Notes under the pieces: generated by a model | What the model was told of the DNA's origin: nothing | Seen by the model: only the letters and a program-made list of their open reading frames with translations | Databases searched by the model: none | Assembly: GCF_004764705.1 (NCBI RefSeq) | Contig: NZ_SHLX01000021.1 | Span: 62,001-126,000, forward strand | Reading direction: 5' to 3' | Origin: Paenibacillus cymbidii | GTDB taxonomy: Bacteria > Bacillota > Bacilli > Paenibacillales > NBRC-103111 | DNA length: 64,000 nucleotides | Made by a program: the position numbers and the translations under genes | Shown: positions 43,649 to 52,828 of the stretch, piece after piece | How the letters are laid out: each line of letters opens with the position of its first letter | How positions within the stretch are numbered: the first letter of the stretch is position 1

Positions 43649-45426
43649 AACCGGCTCTGCGCATGAACCAATCCGGCGTAGATGCCCTGTGCGGCAAGCA
43701 GTTCCCGGTGCGTGCCCCGCTCCTTCACCACCCCGTGATCGAGCACGACGATCATGTCCGCGGTGCGGATCGTGCTCAGCCGGTGCGCGACAATAAACGA
43801 GCTTCGGCCGGCGAGCAGCGTCTTCAGCGCTTCCTGGATGCGGCTTTCCGTTTCCGTATCGATGCTCGCCGTAGCTTCGTCAAGAATGAGCACGCGCGGA
43901 TCCGCCAGCATCGTTCGCGCAAACGACAGCAGCTGCCGCTGTCCCATCGACAGCATCGAGCCGCGCTCCTCGACTTCCGTGTCGTAGCCGTACGGCAGCT
44001 TTGCGATGAAGTCGTGCGCCCGCACCGCTTTGGCCGCAGCTATCGCTTCATCCCGGGTCGCGTCCAGACGGCCGTAACGAATATTGTCGAGAATCGTGCC
44101 GGAGAAAATGAACGTGTCCTGCATCACGATGCCGATTTGCGAACGCAGGCTGTGCAGCTTCACATCGCGCACATCGTGGCCGTCGATCGTCACCCGGCCG
44201 GACGTCGCGTCATAGAAGCGGCATAACAAGTTGACGATCGTGCTTTTGCCCGAGCCGGTGTGCCCGACGAACGCAATCGACTGCCCCGGCTTCGCCTCCA
44301 GACTGACCTCCGTGAGCGCCTTGCGGCCCGCCTCGTATTCGAACCCGACGCGTTCGAACCGGATATCCCCCCGGATCGGCGGAAGGTTGATCGCATCCGG
44401 CTTCTCTTCAACGTGCGGCCGCTCGTCGAGAAACTCGAAGATGCGCTCCGACGACGCCATCGCCACAAGCAGCTGCGCATACATCGCGCCAAGCCGGTTG
44501 ATCGGCTCCCAGAAGTTGCCGATATAGTTGGCGAAGGCGACCAGCAAGCCGATCGTCACCGCTCCGGTAGCGACAAGGTGCGAACCGTACCAGAACAAGA
44601 TGAACGTGCCGACCGCCGCCGTCATTTCGATAATCGGCCCGAAGCTGACGTTGAGCGTCTGCGCCTTGTCCCACCTCGTTTTGTTGCTGGCGTTCATATC
44701 GGCAAAATACCGCATGTTGTTCTGCTCCTGAACGAACGCCTGCGTCACCCGAATGCCCTGGATCGATTCGTTCAGATGCGCATTGATCCGCGACTGCCGC
44801 GTGCGCACCTCCTGCCAGGCGATCCGGATGCGCCGCTGGAGCGAATGCGACACGACGAACATAAGCGGAACGGTAATCATGATGGCCAGCGCCAGCTTCG
44901 CGTTAAGGAACAGCAGGATCGCAACGATGCCGACAAGCTGCACGCAATCGATCATCAGATTGACGACGCCGTTCGTGAACAAATCCTGCAGCGCGTTGAC
45001 GTCGTTCGTGACGCGGACGAGAATCGAGCCGGCGGGCCGCTTGTCGAAGAAGCGGAACGACAGCTGCTGGATATGGCGAAACAGGTGGAACCGCAAATCG
45101 TGAATGACCTGCTGCCCGATCACATTCGTATACCGCATGCGATAGCCGGTAGCGACCCACTGCACCGTATACATCGCCAACATCACGATGGCGTAAATCA
45201 CGAGCAATCGCCCGCTTTTGCCCAGCAGCGCGCGGTCGATCGTCAGGCTGATGAGGAACGGAATGGCCAGCTTCGTCAGCGTGCCGAGCACCGTCATCAC
45301 GATGATGACAGGCAGCAGCTGCTTCCGGTATGGCTTCATATAGGCGAACAGCCGGCGAAACTGCCGCCAGTTGAACGCTTTCTCCATCTCGTCGTCGTCC
45401 TGATAGACGAAACGATGCTTGCTCAC
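43636..45426 (-). CDS. ABC exporter subunit, canonical Walker B half of a heterodimer (BmrD/YheH-like)
   Basis: A 596-residue half-transporter: six membrane spans (~residues 35-310) then an ATPase. Walker A is FVGHTGSGKST, Walker B LILDEATASID with catalytic Glu, but the signature is LSMGQRQL rather than LSGGQ. The start GTG overlaps the preceding gene's TGA (GTGA), so the subunits are co-translated. With 45423-47192 it should form a BmrCD-type heterodimer in which one ATP site is degenerate. Heterodimers of this kind export drugs, peptides or lipids. Its C-terminal coding end overlaps the convergent AraC gene by 13 bases. Confidence 0.92.
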   Translation of the reverse strand: MSKHRFVYQDDDEMEKAFNWRQFRRLFAYMKPYRKQLLPVIIVMTVLGTLTKLAIPFLISLTIDRALLGKSGRLLVIYAIVMLAMYTVQWVATGYRMRYTNVIGQQVIHDLRFHLFRHIQQLSFRFFDKRPAGSILVRVTNDVNALQDLFTNGVVNLMIDCVQLVGIVAILLFLNAKLALAIMITVPLMFVVSHSLQRRIRIAWQEVRTRQSRINAHLNESIQGIRVTQAFVQEQNNMRYFADMNASNKTRWDKAQTLNVSFGPIIEMTAAVGTFILFWYGSHLVATGAVTIGLLVAFANYIGNFWEPINRLGAMYAQLLVAMASSERIFEFLDERPHVEEKPDAINLPPIRGDIRFERVGFEYEAGRKALTEVSLEAKPGQSIAFVGHTGSGKSTIVNLLCRFYDATSGRVTIDGHDVRDVKLHSLRSQIGIVMQDTFIFSGTILDNIRYGRLDATRDEAIAAAKAVRAHDFIAKLPYGYDTEVEERGSMLSMGQRQLLSFARTMLADPRVLILDEATASIDTETESRIQEALKTLLAGRSSFIVAHRLSTIRTADMIVVLDHGVVKERGTHRELLAAQGIYAGLVHAQSRFYAS

Positions 45427-47192
45427 GGTTCGCCCTCCTTCCCCTCGACCGTCGTTGCCGCGTCGTCAGCCGCTTCCATCTGCATGCGCCAGGCGTTCGC
45501 ATACGGGCCATCCAACGCAAGCAGCGTTTGGTGCGTGCCGCGCTGTGCCACTTTGCCTTCGTGCAGCACGATAATTTCGTCCGCATGCCGCAAGGAGGAG
45601 ATGCGGTGAGCGATGATGAACGTCGTGCAGCCAGCCACGCCGCGCAAGCCGCGCTGGATCTCCTGCTCCGTTTCGGTGTCGACCGCACTCGTCGCGTCGT
45701 CGAGCACAAGCAGCTTCGGTCGTTTGATCAGCGCCCGCGCAATGGCAATGCGCTGCTTCTGCCCGCCCGACAAGCCGAGCCCGCGTTCGCCGACCACCGT
45801 GTCGTACCCGAGCGGCATCGCCATAATAAAATCGTGCGCCTGCGCCAGCCTGGCGGCCGCGATAATTTGTTCGTCGTCGGCATCGGCGGCGCCGTAGGCA
45901 ATGTTGTTGCGGATCGTCGACGAGAAAAGAAACGTCTCCTGGAACACAAACGCCATGTCGCTGCGCAAGTCCGCGGCGCGCCAATCCTCGACCGCAATGC
46001 CGTCGACCTTGATGCTGCCTTCCTTGACGCGATAGGCGCGCATCAGCAGCTGAATCATCGTCGTTTTGCCCGAGCCGGTGCCGCCGACGATGCCGACGAT
46101 CGTGCCGGGAGGAGCGTTCAGGCTGACGTCCTCGAGCGCATGCCGGCTGCCGTCGTACGCAAACGTGACGCCTTCCATCACGATATGCCCTTTCATCGCG
46201 CCGCGCGGCACCTCCGCCGCGTCGCGTTTGTCCGCCGCTTGCGCGGGATGAAGCAAAATGTCAAGCAGACGTTCGGCCGAAGCTTTCGTCTGGGTGTAGA
46301 CGTTGATGTGATGGCCCGTTGCCCATAACGGCGCGACCAAGTACCAGACAAGCCCGAAAAAAGCGATCAGCTCGCCGAGCGACAACCGGTCCTGCAGCAC
46401 CAAATAACCGCCGGCGGCCGACAAAATGACGACACTCATATTGACCGTCCATTCCATCATCGGGATGTATCGGGCCAATATATTGGCGGTTTCGATATTG
46501 CGTTCCTTATACGATTCGCTGCGGTTGGCGAATTTCTCCACCTCGTGCGGCTCGCGGGCAAACGATTTGACCGTGCGCATGCCGGACACGTTCTCCTGCA
46601 CCGTTGTCGTCATCTCGCTGACCGCCGTGCGGATATCCCGAAACGCCGGCTGAATGAAGCGGTTGAGCCGCACCGCAATGACGCCGAGCAGCGGCATCGT
46701 CGCCAGCAGCAGCAGCGTCAGCTGCCACGAAAGGGCGAACATGACGGTCGTGCTGAACAGAATGCAGGCAAAAAAATTGATCACATGCGGCAATTCGATT
46801 CCCATAAAGTGGCGAACGGTCTCCAAATCGCCGGTCACGCGCGACATCACGTCGCCGGTTCTCGCTTTGTCGTAATAGGAGAACGACAATTCCTGCAGTT
46901 TCTTGTACATGCCTTCGCGCAAATTGTAAGCCAAGCGGTTGCCGGCGCGCGTGCCGTAATGGCCAAAAGCGAAATAACTTGCCGCCTTGACCGCCGTCAC
47001 CGCAATCATGATGAACGAAAGCGCCGGCACTTGTCCGAACTGCTTGCGCATGATGACATCGTCGATCAGATAGCGCAGCAGCATCGGGTACACAATGCCA
47101 AGCCCCGTGCTGAACAGCAAACAGCCGATCGCCAGGGCCAGCATGCTGCGCTCGCGCTTGTAATAAGCCGAGAGCGCAATAAAGACGTTCAT
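45423..47192 (-). CDS. ABC exporter subunit, degenerate Walker B half of a heterodimer (BmrC/YheI-like)
   Basis: A 589-residue half-transporter. The membrane domain starts MNVFIALSAYYKRERSMLALAIGC and includes YGTRAGNRLAYNLREGMYKKLQELSFSYYD. The ATPase has Walker A GIVGGTGSGKTT, canonical signature LSGGQKQR, and Walker B LLVLDDATSAVD, with Asp replacing the catalytic Glu. In the dimer, this Asp and the partner's LSMGQ fall in the same composite ATP site, leaving one site fully canonical. The start has an AAGGAGAAGG site. It is the first gene of the exporter operon, whose promoter shares its upstream block with the lyase-importer operon. Confidence 0.93.
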   Translation of the reverse strand: MNVFIALSAYYKRERSMLALAIGCLLFSTGLGIVYPMLLRYLIDDVIMRKQFGQVPALSFIMIAVTAVKAASYFAFGHYGTRAGNRLAYNLREGMYKKLQELSFSYYDKARTGDVMSRVTGDLETVRHFMGIELPHVINFFACILFSTTVMFALSWQLTLLLLATMPLLGVIAVRLNRFIQPAFRDIRTAVSEMTTTVQENVSGMRTVKSFAREPHEVEKFANRSESYKERNIETANILARYIPMMEWTVNMSVVILSAAGGYLVLQDRLSLGELIAFFGLVWYLVAPLWATGHHINVYTQTKASAERLLDILLHPAQAADKRDAAEVPRGAMKGHIVMEGVTFAYDGSRHALEDVSLNAPPGTIVGIVGGTGSGKTTMIQLLMRAYRVKEGSIKVDGIAVEDWRAADLRSDMAFVFQETFLFSSTIRNNIAYGAADADDEQIIAAARLAQAHDFIMAMPLGYDTVVGERGLGLSGGQKQRIAIARALIKRPKLLVLDDATSAVDTETEQEIQRGLRGVAGCTTFIIAHRISSLRHADEIIVLHEGKVAQRGTHQTLLALDGPYANAWRMQMEAADDAATTVEGKEGEP

Positions 47193-47254
47193 ACAACCTT
47201 CTCCTTCTGCCGTCTTCCGTCGCCGTGTTGGGGTTCCTCCATTCCTACATAGCC

Positions 47255-47309
47255 AGTATATAGTCGCGCCTTGCCGTGCTACATGATATATATTGCGGGC
47301 GATTGATAC
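47255..47309 (-). promoter_or_regulatory. activated promoter of the ABC exporter operon (shared regulatory block)
   Basis: Minus strand: a 29-bp block (47281-47309) that begins GTATCA and ends CAATATATATCATGT, then 20 bases, then TATACT (47255-47260). The same block with the same 20-base spacing occurs at 55497-55551. TATCA-type half-sites are repeated 20 bases apart, as for AraC-type DNA-binding domains, and the block overlaps the -35 position. Confidence 0.75.
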
Positions 47310-47318
47310 ATTTTGCTG

Positions 47319-48368
47319 CTATCGAATCAACCGAATGTAATCCGTGGGGGACAAGCCGAAGTGTTTTTTGAAGGTGCGGGAAAAGTGTGCGTATTCCTCG
47401 TAACCGACCTGCGAGCAAATCGTTTGCAGCTTGGCGTCGGGAGCGCCCATCAGTTGCTTCGCTTTGTTCAACCGGTATTCGGTCAAATAGCGGATAAAAT
47501 TGCGATCGGTTTCCGCCTTGAACGTGCGGCTCAAATAGAAAACCGAAATGCCGAGGTCGTCCGCCACATGCTGCAATTGCAGGTCCATCCGGAAATAGTT
47601 GCGCTCGATGTAATCGATCGCCCGTTCGGCGATCAGCCGCGCCGCCCAGTTCCGCCGGGTGCCCAGTTCTTCGACGATCGACAGCAAATAACGTTCCAGA
47701 ATGTCGATGTTCCGTTCGCCGTCCTGCGTAAATTCCAGCCGCGCGCTCATGTCGATCCCGCTGAGCTCCCGTTTCTGCTGCCGCTCCGCCGCAAGCATGT
47801 CGACGAAGGTGGCGAACATGTCCTTCATCGATAGATGTGCGCCCATGTAGGTCGCGGCAAGCTCGAAAAACCGGCGAACATGCTGCTTCACCTTGGCAGC
47901 GTCCAGAGTGGCGATCGCTTCCATCGTTTGCTGCACGTGCTCTTTTTCGATCCGCAGCCACTGGAGCTGATCGTTCACCAGCCCGCTCGCCCGGTTGATC
48001 CGGTTGCGGACCCGGTGCAGCGTCTGGATCAGTTCGTCGGTATCGATCGGCTTCAGCAAATATTCGGAAACGCCAAGCCGCATCGCTTGTTTGGCATAAG
48101 CGAAATCGTCATATCCGGACAATATGACGATTTCGAAGGCAAGGCCTCTTGTATTCATTTCTTCGATGAAGCTCAAGCCGTCCATCACGGGCATGCGGAT
48201 GTCGGTGATAACGATCTGGGGAGAAATTTGCTGCAGCAGCTGCAGCGCATCCGCCCCGTCCTTCGCTTCGCCGACAATGGCAAATTCGCGATCGGTGGCG
48301 GAATCGATAATTTTTTTCAAGCTTTGGCGAATAATTTTTTCGTCTTCCACGATCATGACCTGGATCAT
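47319..48368 (-). CDS. YesN-like response regulator with AraC-type DNA-binding domain
   Basis: A 349-residue regulator. The receiver has Glu8/Asp9 (VEDE), phospho-acceptor Asp56 in VITDIRMPVMDG, and Lys in YLLKPIDTDEL. A ~130-residue linker follows. The C-terminal AraC HTH pair is LQLQHVADDLGISVFYLSRTFKAETD and LQTICSQVGYEEYAHFSRTFKKHFGLSP. ATG 48368 has a CAGGGGGG site. It closes the polysaccharide operon and is followed by the exporter promoter. It is the natural partner of the two YesM-like kinases at 55558-59107 and probably binds the shared block. Confidence 0.92.
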   Translation of the reverse strand: MIQVMIVEDEKIIRQSLKKIIDSATDREFAIVGEAKDGADALQLLQQISPQIVITDIRMPVMDGLSFIEEMNTRGLAFEIVILSGYDDFAYAKQAMRLGVSEYLLKPIDTDELIQTLHRVRNRINRASGLVNDQLQWLRIEKEHVQQTMEAIATLDAAKVKQHVRRFFELAATYMGAHLSMKDMFATFVDMLAAERQQKRELSGIDMSARLEFTQDGERNIDILERYLLSIVEELGTRRNWAARLIAERAIDYIERNYFRMDLQLQHVADDLGISVFYLSRTFKAETDRNFIRYLTEYRLNKAKQLMGAPDAKLQTICSQVGYEEYAHFSRTFKKHFGLSPTDYIRLIR

Positions 48369-48405
48369 AGAATAGCCCCCCTGGTAATGTCGGCCGGTCC
48401 CCCTA

Positions 48406-49863
48406 TTATGGAAGCGCGATGCCCGCTTTGTCCAGCAGGTCTTGCCAGGTAAGCATTTCCGGCCGCTTCGCGCCGCAGGAGAACGGATTGGTGACGGCGA
48501 CAAGCCGCTCCTCCTCCGTATGGCGAATGTCGAAGCGCCGCCACACATAGTCGCGCTCCCTCCAGTCGAAGCGGAAGTCGAAGGTCTGCGTTTCCTCGCG
48601 AATGCGCCAGGCTTCGATTTCCGCGCCGTTCTCGACGACGCGCAGCGTGCATCCCGCCGCGCCAGTGACGGTCAGTTGGCAATGAACCGTACGATCCGCC
48701 GCCAAGTTCAGCGCTTCCGTCAAATCGTCGCCGAAGGTGAACGATTTGCCGCCAACGGTGCAGCTCACGGTCAACTCCGGTCCCCGCGAGATGTACACGC
48801 GGCCTTGGCGTACGGCGGCCAGGATCGCCTGCGCCGACAACCGTTCCGCATACACATGCGTGGTCGGATCGCCGATCGTTTGCGGCTTGTCGCTGAAGTC
48901 GGTCCGATCGGTCGGCAAATAATGCGTATCCGATCCGCCGATGCCGGTAATGCGATAGCCGTCGTTCCACAGCGCCGTCCACAGCCGGAGCGTCCGCTCC
49001 TGTACGGCGGCCCGGCTGAGAATGCACGGGTAATGAAACACTTCCAGCGCATCCAGCGCGGCAAGCGGCGTTTCCGGATAACGCCACGCGAACCGGCCGA
49101 GCATCGGATGATTGATCGAACACAGCGCGCCTTGCGCGGCCGCTTCGGCAAACAGGCGGTTCTGCCCTTCCTGCGTGCGCATGCCGCCGTCCGGCGCGTC
49201 GGTTCCCCAGCAATCGAGCGGCCGCTTCAGGCCGAGCGCGTTCCAGTCTCCCCTGCCGAACGAAGTGAGCTCCATGCCGGGAATGGCGAGCGGCTTGCCT
49301 GTCGGCCACGACGCGGGAAGCAAATTATGTTCGGTAGCGACAAAAAAATCGAGCCCCAGCCGCTCCGCAAGCTCCATCGTCGCTTCGGGCGTCATCTTGC
49401 CGTCGGAAAGCACCGTGTGACTGTGGAAGTCGCCGCGGTACCAGCGCTGCCCTTCCTCGCGGACCCGCTCCCATTCGTAAGCGCCGTCCGCCCAGCAATC
49501 CCGCTCGGGCAACGGTTCGATCGCCTCCGGCAGCTCGCCTTCTCCGCATTCCCATTCCAGCGTGAACAGGCCCTGCGGCTGCAGCCGCGGAAAGTCGAGC
49601 TTCCAGGCGCCTGCGGCAATTTCCCCCGGTATGGCCAAATAACTCGTATACGCCAGATCACTATGCAGCAGCGCTTCCCGCGGCGACTCGGCGTCCAGAT
49701 GGACAAACCGCAGCCGGCCGGCGGGGTCCGTAACGCGAATGTCGATCCACGTGCGATCGGCTTCATAAGCGAAGCGCAGCCGCATCCAATCGCTTCGTTG
49801 GTCGACCCGGAACGAAACGGACGAATCGGCAGGCTGCAGACGAAATTCCTCTTTGCGCCGCAC
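48406..49863 (-). CDS. PHP-domain metallohydrolase (CehA/McbA-like)
   Basis: A 485-residue protein. The N-terminal ~130 residues are a beta-rich domain. The PHP domain has the metal-binding pattern DFHSHTVLSDG, ATEHN, INHPMLG and GGSDTHYLP, which together supply the usual His/Asp ligands for a two- or three-metal centre. The C-terminal ~100 residues are beta-rich. The start is GTG with GGGGG about 6 bases upstream. It follows the lyase gene by 27 bases. Likely a phosphoesterase- or esterase-like hydrolase acting on a sugar product of the locus. Confidence 0.85.
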   Translation of the reverse strand: MRRKEEFRLQPADSSVSFRVDQRSDWMRLRFAYEADRTWIDIRVTDPAGRLRFVHLDAESPREALLHSDLAYTSYLAIPGEIAAGAWKLDFPRLQPQGLFTLEWECGEGELPEAIEPLPERDCWADGAYEWERVREEGQRWYRGDFHSHTVLSDGKMTPEATMELAERLGLDFFVATEHNLLPASWPTGKPLAIPGMELTSFGRGDWNALGLKRPLDCWGTDAPDGGMRTQEGQNRLFAEAAAQGALCSINHPMLGRFAWRYPETPLAALDALEVFHYPCILSRAAVQERTLRLWTALWNDGYRITGIGGSDTHYLPTDRTDFSDKPQTIGDPTTHVYAERLSAQAILAAVRQGRVYISRGPELTVSCTVGGKSFTFGDDLTEALNLAADRTVHCQLTVTGAAGCTLRVVENGAEIEAWRIREETQTFDFRFDWRERDYVWRRFDIRHTEEERLVAVTNPFSCGAKRPEMLTWQDLLDKAGIALP

Positions 49864-49890
49864 TCTTTTTCCCCCTATCGGCGTTGTTGG

Positions 49891-51915
49891 TTATACCGGC
49901 GACTTGGTTAGCGTCAATCCGCCATCCTGCCATACCGCCTGATACGGCACGCCGTCCAGCCGGAACGAGCAGCGCACGGCGTCGGCATCGGCCGTGACGG
50001 CAATTTCGCCCGTCTCGGGCAAGCTTGCGCCGGGGCGGCTCGGCACGATCAGCGTCGCGTAAGCGCGCCGCTCATGCTCGCGCGAATAGTCGCGCAGGCA
50101 CATCCGGGTGGACGGCCGGGACTGGTCCAGATGGTCGGACACTTTGCCGGCCAGCAGCTCGCCGACCAAGTTGCCCGACGTATGGACGAGCACATTCGCT
50201 TGTCCCTCGTCGGTCGTAGATGCGCCCGTTCGCGAACGGTTCATTTCCACACGCAATGAATCGAAGTGGTAATACAGCTGCACGCTGTAAACCGGGTCGT
50301 CCGAAGCTACCGAATCTAGTACGAGCAGAAACCGTTGTTCGATCATCGCAAGCAGCCGCCGGTGAATGACCGGCTCGTAGTTCCGATGCATGCCCGCGAC
50401 AGCCGTGAAGTCGTCCGCTTCGTACACCGCTTCGATGACGCCGGGCTTCTGCGGCCCGTAGCGCCACGACGAGATCAGATCGTAAGGCTCCCGATGGTTG
50501 ATCGTGAGCGTATTGTGCCAGGTCGCCGATTTGAACAAGCGACGGTCCTCGTCTTCCCGGTAGCAGAACCGGCCCGGGTCGACAACAAGCGGACGGCCGT
50601 ATGCCGTAAAGTCGAATCCGGTCGGGTCCTGGTGCGAATGCCCGCCCTCCACCGGCGTCCGGCAGGTGAAGAAGACGCTGAGCGCTTCGCGCTCCCACGA
50701 CGTTCTCATCATGAATTGGTGCAATTCATACTGTCGGTTCGTCATGGGCAGATCGATGCCGCCGCCTTGCCCGTCCATCGCCTTCATCGCGGCAAGCAGC
50801 GGTTCGAGCTCGTCAATCTGCCACATCAGCCCGAAGTTGCCGCGCAGCGCGCCCCAAACCTGCTCCTTGCCCGCCAGCTTGGCGAACAGCTCGATCCACT
50901 CGAGCCGGCCGAATGCCGGATACGTGTCCAGCACGCCGTAAACCGCCGCCAGATTGGCGTCCGAGTCGCCCCAGGGAACAATCGTGCCCGTCGGGCGGAA
51001 GGCATGAATCGCATACTCGACAGCTGCGGCAACCCGCTTCGTATAATCGTCCGAAAAGGATAGACCGTGCCGGCCGGCAATCACGATCGGCAAGGAAAGC
51101 CAGCTTAAGCAGCCGCTGTGATAGGATGGGTTGCCTTCGATATGGCCGCCGCTGTTCGTCATCTGCGCCGCCGCGCAGCGCTCCAGCTCGTGCATCGCTT
51201 GTTTGATCCAGGCTTGCGAGCTGCGAAGCTCGGGGAACAGGAACGACAAGTAAAGCAGTCCTGTATTTTCCATAATATAGTGATTGCTTACCGCTTTGGG
51301 ATGGAGAATCGGGCACGCTTTCGCCAGCAATTCGCCATGCTTGTAGATGCTGACCACGAGCTCGGCCAACGAATCCGGCGTCAAAAATTCGAACAAATGT
51401 TCGACTATCGTCGGCCAGCTCGCAAACATGCGAATGCCGCTGGACAACGCGTTCCACGGGTGGATGCCGCGATAAATCCGGAACACTTCCGCCTCGTCCT
51501 CGGGAACGCCGGGGTACGGACAGACGGCTATCCAGTGGAACGCTTCCTGAATAACTTTTTCCGCATAGCGCCGGTCCCCGGTCAGCAAATACGCCTTCGC
51601 CAGTGTATTCCAATGGCCCATCCGGTTGAGGCCTACCACATACTCCGCGTCAAAGAACGGGTCGGCGAACCAGTCGGGGGGATTGCCCACGAAATGGCGG
51701 TTCGGCGATCCCGGCAAATGCAGGTTGCCCTGCACGGCCTCATTCGCGGATTGCACCAATTGCTCCACTTCCTGCGGAAATTCGGCGCGAATATAGGCGG
51801 CTCGCTCCTCGTTGGTCCACCCGCGCTTGCGGTCGATATCGGCCAATCTGCGCTTTACCTGCTCATAAAACTGTTCCTTGGAAACCGGTGTCGTCAGCAC
51901 ATCCTGCAAGTTCAT
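49891..51915 (-). CDS. heparinase II/III-type polysaccharide lyase (alginate-lyase-like)
   Basis: A 674-residue two-domain protein without a signal peptide, so it should act on imported oligosaccharides. The N-terminal ~380 residues form an alpha/alpha toroid (AKAYLLTGDRRYAEKVIQ, WNALSSGIRMFASW, KAVSNHYIMENTGLLYLSF, HIEGNPSYHSG). The C-terminal beta-sandwich begins VFFTCRTPVEGGHSHQDPTGFDF and includes ATWHNTLTINHREPY, typical of heparinase II/III family proteins. The pattern is that of PL12/PL15/PL17-like enzymes acting on uronate-containing chains. Catalytic His/Tyr can be placed in NHYIMEN and PSYHSG only tentatively. It sits between permease and PHP genes. Confidence 0.82.
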   Translation of the reverse strand: MNLQDVLTTPVSKEQFYEQVKRRLADIDRKRGWTNEERAAYIRAEFPQEVEQLVQSANEAVQGNLHLPGSPNRHFVGNPPDWFADPFFDAEYVVGLNRMGHWNTLAKAYLLTGDRRYAEKVIQEAFHWIAVCPYPGVPEDEAEVFRIYRGIHPWNALSSGIRMFASWPTIVEHLFEFLTPDSLAELVVSIYKHGELLAKACPILHPKAVSNHYIMENTGLLYLSFLFPELRSSQAWIKQAMHELERCAAAQMTNSGGHIEGNPSYHSGCLSWLSLPIVIAGRHGLSFSDDYTKRVAAAVEYAIHAFRPTGTIVPWGDSDANLAAVYGVLDTYPAFGRLEWIELFAKLAGKEQVWGALRGNFGLMWQIDELEPLLAAMKAMDGQGGGIDLPMTNRQYELHQFMMRTSWEREALSVFFTCRTPVEGGHSHQDPTGFDFTAYGRPLVVDPGRFCYREDEDRRLFKSATWHNTLTINHREPYDLISSWRYGPQKPGVIEAVYEADDFTAVAGMHRNYEPVIHRRLLAMIEQRFLLVLDSVASDDPVYSVQLYYHFDSLRVEMNRSRTGASTTDEGQANVLVHTSGNLVGELLAGKVSDHLDQSRPSTRMCLRDYSREHERRAYATLIVPSRPGASLPETGEIAVTADADAVRCSFRLDGVPYQAVWQDGGLTLTKSPV

Positions 51916-51942
51916 GCGGCCGTCTCCCTTTTCGATAGATAG

Positions 51943-52809
51943 TTATTCTTTCAACGATCCGAGCATCGCGCCCTTGACAAAATATTTCTGCAGGAACGGA
52001 TACACGATCAAGATCGGCACCGTAACGAACAGCGTGATGCCCGCTTTTACCATCTCCGGCGTTTTGATCGCCATGTCGAAGCCGGCCCCGTTCAGGGCGG
52101 CATCGCTGTCGATGACCAAGCTGCGCAGCACGATTTGCAGCGGCATCATCTTGGCGTCGCGCAAGTAGATCAACGCCCCGAAGTAAGCATTCCACTGGCC
52201 CACGGCATGGAACAGGGCAATCGTCGCCAGAACCGGTTTGGACAAGGGGATGACGATGCGCCCCATAATCCCGTATTCCGAACACCCGTCCAGCTTGGCC
52301 GAATCGAACATTTCCGACGAGATGCCCTGGAAGAAAGATTTCATAATGACGATGTAGAAGGCGCCCGTCGCGCCGGGAATCATCAGCGCCCACAGCGTAT
52401 TTTCCATGCCGAGCGCACGAACGGTCAAATAACCGGGAATGAGCGGGATCGAAAAAATGAACGTGGCAATAATCGCTTTCAGCAGCGCTTTGCGGCCCTT
52501 CATGTTGCTTCTCGACAGCGGATACGCGGTCATCGCGCTTAACACCAGCGTAATCAAGGTGCCGACCACCGTAATGTACACCGTGATGCCGAACGATCGC
52601 CACAACCGTTTGATTTGGAAAATCGTTTCGTAAACGTCGAGGTTGAAGCCGATCGGCCAAAAAATGACCCGTTCTTCGGCTACCGGCTTCGCGTCGCTGA
52701 GCGAAATCGCCAGGAGATGAATCATCGGCGCAATCATCGAGAAGCTGATCACAATCAGCACGGCGCTCAGCGCGATTTGGAACGGGCGGTCGTGTTTGAA
52801 ATCCAGCAT
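51943..52809 (-). CDS. carbohydrate ABC transporter permease (LplC-like)
   Basis: A 288-residue permease with six spans. EAA loop FDSAKLDGCSEYGIMGRIVIPLSKP and C-terminus YFVKGAMLGSLKE match the LplC type. ATG 52809 has an AAAGGAGAGG site. It is the second permease of this operon's importer, ending 27 bases before the lyase gene. Confidence 0.93.
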   Translation of the reverse strand: MLDFKHDRPFQIALSAVLIVISFSMIAPMIHLLAISLSDAKPVAEERVIFWPIGFNLDVYETIFQIKRLWRSFGITVYITVVGTLITLVLSAMTAYPLSRSNMKGRKALLKAIIATFIFSIPLIPGYLTVRALGMENTLWALMIPGATGAFYIVIMKSFFQGISSEMFDSAKLDGCSEYGIMGRIVIPLSKPVLATIALFHAVGQWNAYFGALIYLRDAKMMPLQIVLRSLVIDSDAALNGAGFDMAIKTPEMVKAGITLFVTVPILIVYPFLQKYFVKGAMLGSLKE

Positions 52810-52828
52810 CGACTTCCTCTCCTTTTCT

